Part shown: one piece after another, positions 1-5,447 of the stretch
Layout of the letters: every line of letters begins with the position of its first letter
How positions within the stretch are numbered: the stretch's first letter is position 1
IMG/VR virus record: IMGVR_UViG_3300048996_000060
Location: 1-39,549 of that record
Length of the DNA stretch: 39,549 bases
Reading direction: 5' to 3' (one strand)
Origin: a virus
Notes under the pieces: model-generated
What the model was told of the DNA's origin: nothing
The model's input: only the letters and a program-made list of their open reading frames with translations
Database searches by the model: none
Translations under genes and position numbers: made by a program

Positions 1-485
1 TACGTCGGCCAGACGTACGTTTTGTCGATCGTGGCGATGTAGATCTCTTCGTCGAGGAGGCCGTGCGTTAGCGCTGCATCCCAAGAGTTCTCGAACACTT
101 GCTCCGACTTCACCTCTACTATGGGGTTGGGTATTCTTGCGAGGGGGTTCTCGAACTGACGGAAGTACTTGCGGGCGAACCAGAGCGGACGCCAGAGCAG
201 GTTCTCGACCCGGTTGTTGTGTCGATCGCCGTCAAGGTTGATCGGTGTGGTGAATGACAGAGGGCGGGCAGTCCTCACGAACGCGTGAGCGACCATCAGT
301 GCCACGGACCGCTTGTGCTGAACCCCGTTTTTCATCAACCCGACATACGCCAGTCCCCGCTGGTTAGTCGACGCCGTGATGATCCGACCGGAGTTCCCGT
401 TCTTGTACTCGATGTCGCTCCGTACTCGACCCAGGGTGCTCACTGAATAGCACTCGAAGCCCTGAACCACGCACCACTCTTCCAT
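1..485 (-). CDS. NUMOD4/HNH endonuclease-like protein, cut by window edge
   Basis: 161 residues are visible with no stop before the left edge, so the C-terminus is missing. The ATG at 485 follows a GGTGGGG ribosome site by 4 nt. Residues 3-23 (W-C-V-V-x-G-F-E-C-Y-S-V-S-T-L-G-R-V-R-S) match the NUMOD4 DNA-recognition motif of phage homing-type nucleases. Residues 81-98 (P-I-N-L-D-G-D-R-H-N-N-R-V-E-N-L-L-W) match the second half of an HNH fold, but the usual first catalytic His (N-H-x-D-G) is absent. It may be a related protein without standard HNH chemistry, or only a DNA-binding protein. It is the first gene downstream of the AT-rich non-coding region at 486-865. The family call is good; activity is uncertain. 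Confidence 0.7.
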   Translation of the reverse strand, partial: MEEWCVVQGFECYSVSTLGRVRSDIEYKNGNSGRIITASTNQRGLAYVGLMKNGVQHKRSVALMVAHAFVRTARPLSFTTPINLDGDRHNNRVENLLWRPLWFARKYFRQFENPLARIPNPIVEVKSEQVFENSWDAALTHGLLDEEIYIATIDKTYVWPT

Positions 486-573
486 CTGTCCCCACCTGTT
501 CTTTTGCGGCTCTTTACATCCGACATTTTGGAACGTGTTGGAACGCAGTTCCTAAATCGGACAACTTGGGCGG

Positions 574-722
574 TGTGAAATCTGAATCGAGGAACAAAAC
601 TTTTTTAAAAACGTTTCTTGGTATCTAATATTACTAGTCTCGCGTATAGGGGTAGGAGACAGTAAGATTTCACAACAAGAAAGTTTTTTTAAAAAGTTTT
701 GTGCTCAGCTTCAGATTTCACA
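574..722. repeat. 149-bp symmetric imperfect inverted repeat
   Basis: The left half is a TGTGAAATCTGA site (574-585), 8 nt, then a 24-nt A/T arm (594-617, ACAAAAC-T6-A5-CGTTTC). After a 61-nt centre the same elements return inverted: arm 679-702 (GAAAG-T7-A5-GTTTTGT), 8 nt, then TCAGATTTCACA (711-722). Site length, spacing and arm length are equal on both sides and the arms differ at only three or so positions. Symmetry at this scale suggests a two-fold protein assembly or a cruciform. Confidence 0.75.
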
Positions 723-793
723 TCACAGGGGCGTTTCCGCAGGTCAGACCTGGTTTTTGCCCATGCGAAATCTGAAAAACATGTGAAATCTGA
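574..793. repeat. five copies of a TGTGAAATCTGA 12-mer
   Basis: Copies lie at 574-585 (+), 663-674 (-, one mismatch), 711-722 (-), 764-775 (+, one mismatch) and 782-793 (+). Three are identical. They look like binding sites for one sequence-specific protein, either an initiator (iterons) or a repressor. No candidate binder is recognisable nearby in this window. Confidence 0.75.
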
Positions 794-799
794 GCTGCC

Positions 800-840
800 G
801 GGGCCGACGATTAGCGAGTTTCCTCACGTTCGCCGACCCC
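800..840 (-). terminator. long GNRA-capped hairpin downstream of the SF2 helicase gene
   Basis: Read on the minus strand, an 11-bp stem (GGGGTCGGCGA with TCGTCGGCCCC, two G-T wobbles) is followed by a small internal loop, then a 5-bp stem GTGAG/CTCGC closed by a GAAA tetraloop. It starts about 25 nt after the helicase stop. No U-tract follows, so it is not a canonical rho-independent terminator. RNA protection or a processing site fits equally well. Confidence 0.5.
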
Positions 841-865
841 GTCCCAAACAGTCGCGCTTGCCCTA

Positions 866-2038
866 TTACGCGGCTTTCTTGTGCTGGACGAATTTGGACT
901 CGTTGAAGTCCTTCTTCTGCCGGAGCGCAGCCATCACCGCGCGGTCGATCGCAGAATTCGACAGCAGCACGTAGTACTTAAGAACCTTGAAGGGCGTGTT
1001 GAGGCGGTTTGTACGACCATGCGCCTGTTTCCACGTCCTGTACGAGTACGTCAGGGAATAGAACAGTGTCGCCCGAGTTGTGATACAATTCCACGCTTCG
1101 GCCCCTGCCGCGTACTGCACGAGGTAGACCCACCGTTCCGTCTCCGGAACCTCCTCGTGGTTGTGTCCGTTCCACTCCGCAAGCGTGATCTCCTCCCGGA
1201 GCTTCAGCAGCTCCTCACGCTCGTAGTCGAAGTTGTAGAACACGATGAGCCTCGGCTCTTCCTGAAGGACCTTCCGTACCGCTTCGAGCCTCGACTCGTG
1301 CGAGTAGGTCATCCTCCGCATACAAGCGAAGAGCTCCGAGACGTTCTTGATCGGGCGGTCCGTGAAGGGGTTCCAGCGCTCCTTCAGGAGCCTCTTGAAC
1401 CCAACCTCGTCGAACTGCACCGGGATGTTGATCGTGTCGCTCACAGCCTCGTACTCGTACGGCATGTGCACCAGCAGCGAGTTCCGATGCTTGATGAGAA
1501 CCCCGACGTTGTGATACGCCTTGATCTTAGGGTACTTGCTGAAGCTGTCATACTCCACGTGCTTCTCGATGAACTCGGTCTTGTTCTTGAAGAACCCGTT
1601 CGCGACGAAGACCGGTACGTAGTCCATCCACGTGTCCCCAGGTGTGGCAGACAGCAGGACCCAGTTGTTGTTCTTGGCGATGTGCTTGAACGCCTTGACC
1701 CACGCCCCGCTCCCCACGAGACGCTGTTCGTCGAAGATGAAGAAGGCTCCTTTGACGTTCTTGTACTTCGCGATGTTGTTCCACGAATCGGTACGAAGAA
1801 CGCCGGCGACCGTGGCGCCTTTCTCAGTGCCTACGCCGTACCGCACGAACTCGGTGTCCCAGTCAAGGGCGTCCCGCTTCCGTGCGGTAGTAATGACGTA
1901 GACGTCTTTGGGTGCCTCCCGCTCAAGGTAGTAAGCCACCGCGGTGCGTGACTTCCCCGTCCCGACCCCGCCCCAGAGGATGCACCCGTTGTGCATCTTG
2001 TCTACTGCATCCCGCTGGTGAGGGTACAGGTCAACCAT
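866..2038 (-). CDS. SF2 (DEAD/SNF2-like) DNA helicase or translocase
   Basis: This 390-aa ATP-dependent nucleic-acid motor has superfamily 2 motifs in order: an N-terminal Q-motif-like stretch (L-Y-P-H-Q), Walker A G-G-V-G-T-G-K-S at residues 23-30, Walker B D-E-Q-R at 103-106, motif III S-A-T-P at 130-133 and motif VI H-G-R-T-N-R at 340-345. Two RecA-like lobes fill the whole length with no extra domain. The ATG at 2038 follows AGGAG by 6 nt. It is the last gene before the candidate control region and probably acts in phage DNA replication or recombination. Substrate and polarity cannot be read from sequence. Confidence 0.88.
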   Translation of the reverse strand: MVDLYPHQRDAVDKMHNGCILWGGVGTGKSRTAVAYYLEREAPKDVYVITTARKRDALDWDTEFVRYGVGTEKGATVAGVLRTDSWNNIAKYKNVKGAFFIFDEQRLVGSGAWVKAFKHIAKNNNWVLLSATPGDTWMDYVPVFVANGFFKNKTEFIEKHVEYDSFSKYPKIKAYHNVGVLIKHRNSLLVHMPYEYEAVSDTINIPVQFDEVGFKRLLKERWNPFTDRPIKNVSELFACMRRMTYSHESRLEAVRKVLQEEPRLIVFYNFDYEREELLKLREEITLAEWNGHNHEEVPETERWVYLVQYAAGAEAWNCITTRATLFYSLTYSYRTWKQAHGRTNRLNTPFKVLKYYVLLSNSAIDRAVMAALRQKKDFNESKFVQHKKAA

Positions 2039-2041
2039 GGT

Positions 2042-2386
2042 CTACTCCTGATGTGTGCCCTTCGCCAAGTCGGCGAGGGTAGTGACCGGAATGGGCTTGC
2101 GGAAGACGATGACCTCGTCCTCCTCGGGAGCGTTGGGGGCAGCGTTCACGGCCTCGTCAGTCTGCACCCCAGCCCTACTGAAGCTCCTGAGGTTCTCGAC
2201 TGCTTCCGCCGTAGACATCCCGAGCTGTCCACCGTTCCACTCGTCGATGTACATCCCGACCGGCCTGGCACCGTTGATCGTGGTGCTCGTGCCCGTGTAC
2301 GCCGGGATGCGCTTCGCCGGTACAGCGACCATGCGGTTGTAGTTCAGCTCACGGGCGAGCTGGTCGAATATCGGAGTGTCGCTCAT
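2042..2386 (-). CDS. hypothetical protein, 114 aa
   Basis: No family is recognised. The protein is soluble and acidic towards its C-terminus (a P-E-E-D-E stretch near residue 88), with no membrane segment and no cysteines. The ATG at 2386 follows GAAGGA by 6 nt. Only 3 nt separate its stop from the helicase start, so the two are probably translated from one message. A rho-independent terminator lies just upstream (2412-2454). Any promoter for this gene pair should therefore lie in the 25 nt between terminator and start, or the terminator is leaky. Confidence 0.7.
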   Translation of the reverse strand: MSDTPIFDQLARELNYNRMVAVPAKRIPAYTGTSTTINGARPVGMYIDEWNGGQLGMSTAEAVENLRSFSRAGVQTDEAVNAAPNAPEEDEVIVFRKPIPVTTLADLAKGTHQE

Positions 2387-2411
2387 GGCAGTTCCTTCGT
2401 TCGATGTGCTG

Positions 2412-2454
2412 AAAAAGAGAGAGCGGGGAGGCGACCCGAAGACCGCTGCTCCCC
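2412..2454 (-). terminator. rho-independent terminator
   Basis: On the minus strand a GGGGAG...CTCCCC stem with an inner GCG/CGC pairing is followed by GCTCTCTC and a run of five T. It lies 20 nt after the stop of the 58-aa gene and probably ends the message that begins upstream in the replication block. Confidence 0.75.
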
Positions 2455-2473
2455 TGCCCCTTGACCCCGACCC

Positions 2474-2650
2474 CTAGCGTCTGACGGGCCTCTTGCTGTC
2501 CAGGTACTTCCACGCCGGTATGGTGGCGTCGTTCATGCGGACCCGAAGCCGGGCGTTGTGGAGCGTGGTGTTCTCGAAGAGCCAGTCTTCGACCTGCATG
2601 GGTGTCCCCTCGAAGGCGACCGATCCGTCTTGCTCTATGACGTGGTACAC
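2474..2650 (-). CDS. small hypothetical protein, 58 aa
   Basis: A GTG start at 2650 follows GGGGAGG by 4 nt, a strong ribosome site. The product is charged and soluble, has several aromatic residues (W-L-F, W-K-Y-L) and ends in R-P-V-R-R. No family is recognised. It starts 10 nt after the 97-aa gene stops and is followed directly by a terminator, which marks it as the last gene of its transcription unit. The good ribosome site and tight packing support a real gene. Confidence 0.6.
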   Translation of the reverse strand: MYHVIEQDGSVAFEGTPMQVEDWLFENTTLHNARLRVRMNDATIPAWKYLDSKRPVRR

Positions 2651-2660
2651 GTTCCCTCCC

Positions 2661-2954
2661 CTAGATCAAATCGATGATCTTCTTGGTCATGCGCTCGGCG
2701 TACAGCTTTCGCGCGTGCCCCTTAACCGGCCGCTCCGTTTGACGTTCGAGGATCTCGGTGACGATCTCCTTGACCGCGGCGAACTTCTCCCGGTTGGCGT
2801 ACTCCGACACGGTGACAACCGTCTTCGTCTCCCCAACGAGGATGTACGCCCAGTTGCTCGGGAGCTTGTGACCGGACTTCAGCCGACGGTCTATCTCGTG
2901 TGCCGGCTTGCAGGCGATCACGTTCATGTCCCGGTCCAACACCGTGTCGTTCAT
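2661..2954 (-). CDS. hypothetical protein, 97 aa
   Basis: No family is recognised. The product is basic and soluble. The N-terminal half is predicted mixed strand/helix with a V-V-T-V-S-E-Y motif; the C-terminal half is a long charged helix (residues about 57-95, rich in K, R and E). The ATG at 2954 follows GGGGGAG by 6 nt and begins 3 nt after the previous gene's stop, consistent with coupled translation in a compact operon of small accessory genes (2.5-4.4 kb). Confidence 0.7.
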   Translation of the reverse strand: MNDTVLDRDMNVIACKPAHEIDRRLKSGHKLPSNWAYILVGETKTVVTVSEYANREKFAAVKEIVTEILERQTERPVKGHARKLYAERMTKKIIDLI

Positions 2955-2957
2955 GTA

Positions 2958-3239
2958 CTACTCCCCCTTGAGTAGTTCCGCCGGCGTGTAGAGCTTGTAG
3001 ATGAAGTCGTCCGTGAAGCTGAGGCTCGACCAGAAGTACAGGAACTCTCTCGGGCTGAGCGGCTTGTCCGGGCTGTTGAAGAAGTCGAACCACTGCCAGA
3101 CGTGCGGCATCATCCGGATCTGGGCTTCCAGTGCGTCATCCAGGTTTCGGACGAAGCCACCCCACTCCGGAACATCCTCGATCTCCCGAAGTCGATTGAG
3201 GCCCATCTCGATCTGGAACTTGTTCGGTTCGTCGGCCAT
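2958..3239 (-). CDS. hypothetical protein, 93 aa
   Basis: No family is recognised. The product is an acidic, mostly helical protein unusually rich in aromatic residues (V-W-Q-W-F-D-F-F and L-Y-F-W near residues 47-70), suggesting a compact hydrophobic core or partner surface rather than a membrane span. The ATG at 3239 shares one base with the preceding TAA (TAATG), and AGGAGGAGGGG lies just upstream, so translation is coupled to the 48-aa membrane-protein gene. Confidence 0.7.
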   Translation of the reverse strand: MADEPNKFQIEMGLNRLREIEDVPEWGGFVRNLDDALEAQIRMMPHVWQWFDFFNSPDKPLSPREFLYFWSSLSFTDDFIYKLYTPAELLKGE

Positions 3240-3385
3240 TATCCCCTCCTCCTACGAGCTCGCTTCATCTTGATACAGACGTGCTCGACAGTCGCGATCA
3301 GCGCTATGACCGCGGCGCCGCAGCCGAGTATTGCCACCGTTGCGAGGATCACGAACGCTCCCAGGTAGTCAGCCGGCTGCGGCAT
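3239..3385 (-). CDS. small single-span membrane protein, 48 aa
   Basis: The ATG at 3385 follows GAGGGG by 5 nt. Residues about 8-35 form one hydrophobic helix (L-G-A-F-V-I-L-A-T-V-A-I-L-G-C-G), followed by a strongly basic tail (K-M-K-R-A-R-R-R-R-G). By the positive-inside rule the tail should face the cytoplasm. The stop overlaps the next start (TAATG). It is the last of three consecutive tiny membrane-protein genes (3239-3780). Function is unknown; size and context would fit a regulator of lysis or an envelope-modifying peptide, but nothing proves that. Confidence 0.65.
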   Translation of the reverse strand: MPQPADYLGAFVILATVAILGCGAAVIALIATVEHVCIKMKRARRRRG

Positions 3386-3394
3386 CGTGGCCCC

Positions 3395-3667
3395 TCAGAC
3401 CTTGGCGTGACGTCGCTTGACGACTGCCGGCTTCTCGATGTGGAACACCCCGAGCTGGAACGTGACGTCGGGTCCCCACGTTATGGGCTTCTCGGCCTGT
3501 CGGCGCTCATACGCTTTGGCGACTGACTCCGCCAGCACCGCACGTGCCTTGTTCTCGCGGTAGATCTCGGGGCCGAAATCGACGCCCACGGCGATGCTTA
3601 CCAACCCGAGCCATACCACCACCGTGGCAGTCAGCTCGTTCCAGGTCAGAAGTATGTCTGCGATCAC
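3395..3667 (-). CDS. small membrane-anchored protein, 90 aa
   Basis: A GTG start at 3667 overlaps the preceding TGA (GTGA) and follows AAGGAGG by 4 nt, clear translational coupling. Residues about 8-32 (W-N-E-L-T-A-T-V-V-V-W-L-G-L-V-S-I-A-V-G) form one transmembrane helix. The remaining 55 residues are charged and soluble, starting with an E-I-Y-R-E-N-K-A-R-A-V-L-A-E helix. The likely topology is an N-terminal anchor with a cytoplasmic C-terminal domain. No family is recognised. Confidence 0.65.
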   Translation of the reverse strand: MIADILLTWNELTATVVVWLGLVSIAVGVDFGPEIYRENKARAVLAESVAKAYERRQAEKPITWGPDVTFQLGVFHIEKPAVVKRRHAKV

Positions 3668-3780
3668 TGCTCCTCCTTGGGAGACTTGTTTCTGTTGCTG
3701 ACATCTGCGATGACGACGCCGAAGATCACACCCACCAGCATGATCACGGCGCCCGCCACCATCGACCAGAAGACGATCAC
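3664..3780 (-). CDS. tiny membrane protein, 38 aa
   Basis: A GTG start at 3780 overlaps the TGA of the preceding gene (GTGA). An in-frame ATG lies six codons later (3762), so the true start is uncertain. Residues 3-27 are one hydrophobic helix (M-V-A-G-A-V-I-M-L-V-G-V-I-F-G-V-V-I-A), followed by the polar tail S-N-R-N-K-S-P-K-E-E-Q. It is coupled at both ends to neighbouring genes. Function is unknown. Confidence 0.6.
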   Translation of the reverse strand: MIVFWSMVAGAVIMLVGVIFGVVIADVSNRNKSPKEEQ

Positions 3781-4391
3781 GCCTCGATGCCCAGGGCATA
3801 CCGAGCGGCAGCCGCGGCCTTCACGGAAACGTCTTCTTCGTCCTCCACCCACTCGCCGCCCTCGACGTCGATGATGTCCTCGTCGCCCGGCGGGAGTGCC
3901 AGGATCGGGTCCATCCCGACCTCGGGGAGGTGGGCGTACTTCTGCTCCAGCTCGTCCTCGGCGACCACGAACATGCCGGTCTTCAGGTAGGCGCTGATGC
4001 CCGTCCGGCCGTTGATCTTGTAGTGGCTCGCGCTGATGAGCACGTCGATGAACTGGAACTCGGTCCAGTCCAGCATGTCGCACGTGTCCTCGTCGAGGGG
4101 CACGCGTCCGCGGGACGTGATCAGGACCAGCCGCGGCGGCTTGAACTTGTAGGAGACCTTGACCTTGATGAAGTAGGCGGTCTCGTCGCCCTCCTCCTTG
4201 CCGGTCCACTCCTTGACGTTCCAGCCCTGTGCGCGGAGCTCGTCGACGTGGTCGGGGTCGATCGCCACGTTGAAGTAGCGGTCACCCTCGGCGTTGAACT
4301 GTTCCGCCTGGCCGGCGAAGTTGGGACGGAACACGATGTGAGTACCCTCGATCTTGAGGGTCTCGTCGCGCCTTCGTGCGGGAAGCGGCAT
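3777..4391 (-). CDS. conserved phage protein, possible ssDNA-binding or replication accessory protein
   Basis: A 204-aa soluble protein. The ATG at 4391 follows GGAAGGA by 9 nt; an earlier in-frame ATG at 4409 lacks a ribosome site. From memory it resembles a family conserved in Gram-positive siphophages near replication genes, with the pattern F-R-P-N-F-A-G then D-R-Y-F-N-V-A-I-D near the N-terminus, a W-N-V-K-E-W segment, and a central beta-rich region. The C-terminal 45 residues are acidic (G-D-E-D-I-I-D-V-E-G-G-E-W-V-E-D-E-E-D), as in many ssDNA-binding proteins. Beta-rich core plus acidic tail plus replication context makes an OB-fold ssDNA-binding role plausible but unproven. Codons are strongly G/C-ending, suggesting high expression. 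Confidence 0.6.
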   Translation of the reverse strand: MPLPARRRDETLKIEGTHIVFRPNFAGQAEQFNAEGDRYFNVAIDPDHVDELRAQGWNVKEWTGKEEGDETAYFIKVKVSYKFKPPRLVLITSRGRVPLDEDTCDMLDWTEFQFIDVLISASHYKINGRTGISAYLKTGMFVVAEDELEQKYAHLPEVGMDPILALPPGDEDIIDVEGGEWVEDEEDVSVKAAAAARYALGIEA

Positions 4392-4458
4392 TACTGGGCG
4401 TCCTTCCATGCGTATATCAGTGCGAGAGACGGGGAATGCCAGATGCTCCCCTGTGGAG

Positions 4459-4488
4459 GCCGGTGACCCCTCCTGTAAAGCCACCGGC
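4459..4488 (-). other. 7-bp hairpin in the intergenic gap
   Basis: GCCGGTG pairs with CACCGGC across a 16-nt loop, just after the DUF6275-like gene. No T-run follows. It may be a weak terminator or RNA-stability element. The rest of the 106-nt gap shows a GATATA hexamer (near 4414) but no convincing -35 partner. Confidence 0.3.
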
Positions 4489-4497
4489 GTATGTACC

Positions 4498-4917
4498 TCA
4501 TACCCGGTGATCGGGGACGGGGAAGTTGTCCTGCTTCTTGTAGCAGTCGAAGTACGTGGTCTGCTTCTCGCCGTCGTACGTGAGCTCGAACAGCAGGCCG
4601 TCGGGCATCGTCGTGCCGAGTATGGCCTTCCAGTTCTGCAGCGTCTTGGCGAACCACACCACGTAGACCGTGTAGGTCGGCAGCTCCGTCATCGGGAAGT
4701 TCTGCTTGTGCAGCGAGTCGACGTAGTCCTTGACCAGCTGCTTGGCCTTCTCCTGGAAGTCCGTGGTCTCGCCGACCATGTAGCCGTACTCCTGCGCCTC
4801 GCTCTTACAGCGCGGACAGATGTCCACACCACCGCAGCGGGCGGGGTTCTTCGGGGCGTCCTTGATGGATGCCGACGGGCTTCCGGGGATCTGGTGTCCG
4901 TGACCGGTGAAGGCCAT
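4498..4917 (-). CDS. DUF6275-like conserved phage protein, 139 aa
   Basis: The ATG at 4917 follows AGGAGG by 4 nt. The C-terminal half carries the pattern I associate from memory with DUF6275: Y-V-V-W-F-A-K-T-L-Q-N-W-K-A then E-L-T-Y-D-G-E-K and Y-F-D-C-Y-K-K. The N-terminal third has a possible metal-binding set (C-G-G-V-D-I-C-P-R-C). The function of this family is unknown. It lies between the 143-aa gene and the putative ssDNA-binding gene, so a DNA-metabolism role is inferred from position only. Confidence 0.65.
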   Translation of the reverse strand: MAFTGHGHQIPGSPSASIKDAPKNPARCGGVDICPRCKSEAQEYGYMVGETTDFQEKAKQLVKDYVDSLHKQNFPMTELPTYTVYVVWFAKTLQNWKAILGTTMPDGLLFELTYDGEKQTTYFDCYKKQDNFPVPDHRV

Positions 4918-4955
4918 TGTTCCTCCTAGCTGACAAACTCCAATGGTGTGACCGC

Positions 4956-4997
4956 AGGAGAGGCGAAGCTCGTTGCAACTCAAGCCTCGCCTCTCCT
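4956..4997 (-). other. 11-bp perfect hairpin between replication genes
   Basis: AGGAGAGGCGA and TCGCCTCTCCT are perfect 11-nt arms around 20 nt that can pair further (GCT with AGC, capped by the palindrome GTTGCAAC). It sits in the gap between the 143-aa gene and the DUF6275-like gene. No U-tract follows. It is best explained as an RNA-stability or attenuation element, or a protein site. Confidence 0.55.
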
Positions 4998-5015
4998 CAC
5001 TGCCGTGGTTGTGGA

Positions 5016-5447
5016 TCACTTGGGCGGGTGGTTCAGGAAACCCTTGTGGGGGTCGTCGTCCTTCTTCACCCCGAAGCTGATGGAATGGTCCTCGGGGTCG
5101 ATCCAGACCTCTTCGGTCGTGAACGCCCCCTGGATCGTTCCAGTCTCCTCGTCGTAGACCCCGTAGCCGACAACGCGGCCGTCGATCTTGATCTCGACCT
5201 CGTCGGTGACGATGGGGTCTTCGTTGTTCTCGAACTGGTTCCTGCTCATGTTTTGCCTTCCCTTACAGGCGATGCAGCCGAACATGGTTTCGCAGAAGCA
5301 GAAGCCGGCATTGCGGAGTCGATGCAGCAGTTCTCTGTGGTCTGGAAGAGGCCGGTTCTGCTCGTCCATCCAGTCACTCACGATCTCAAGGACGGGGTAC
5401 ACACTGCTACCCGACATCAATTTGAGACCGCGGTATCTCACATTCAT
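5016..5447 (-). CDS. hypothetical protein, 143 aa, with possible internal start
   Basis: The ATG at 5447 overlaps the polymerase stop (ATGA), so translation is coupled. The N-terminal part has a cysteine cluster (C-F-C-E-T-M-F-G-C-I-A-C, residues 50-61) that could hold a metal ion. The C-terminal part is a beta-rich acidic domain (I-K-I-D-G-R-V-V-G-Y-G-V-Y-D-E-E-T-G). An in-frame ATG at 5249, preceded by GGGAAGG with a 6-nt gap, begins exactly where the second part starts, so a 77-aa C-terminal product may also be made. No family is recognised. Confidence 0.65.
   Translation of the reverse strand: MNVRYRGLKLMSGSSVYPVLEIVSDWMDEQNRPLPDHRELLHRLRNAGFCFCETMFGCIACKGRQNMSRNQFENNEDPIVTDEVEIKIDGRVVGYGVYDEETGTIQGAFTTEEVWIDPEDHSISFGVKKDDDPHKGFLNHPPK

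Larger units (their letters stand above)
486..865. promoter_or_regulatory. AT-rich non-coding control region (candidate origin or operator)
   Basis: This is the longest stretch without a credible gene, between the SF2 helicase stop and the NUMOD4 gene. It is far more AT-rich than the rest of the window, with runs of T6A5 and T7A5. It holds five copies of a TGTGAAATCTGA-type 12-mer, a 149-bp symmetric inverted repeat and a GNRA-capped hairpin. Iterated 12-mers beside A/T tracts are typical of replication origins and of multi-site repressor operators. The sequence does not decide between these. A 91-aa plus-strand frame across it looks like chance. Confidence 0.6.

Noticed and set aside
626-634. 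TAATATTAC, identical to the nonanucleotide nicking site of geminivirus/circovirus origins
   Set aside because: It is not in the loop of a stable stem, no rolling-circle Rep gene is visible, and an A/T-rich 9-mer inside an A/T-rich region is easily met by chance.
699-974. A 91-aa plus-strand frame in the control region
   Set aside because: No good ribosome site or family resemblance, low-complexity composition, and it runs into the antisense of the helicase gene.
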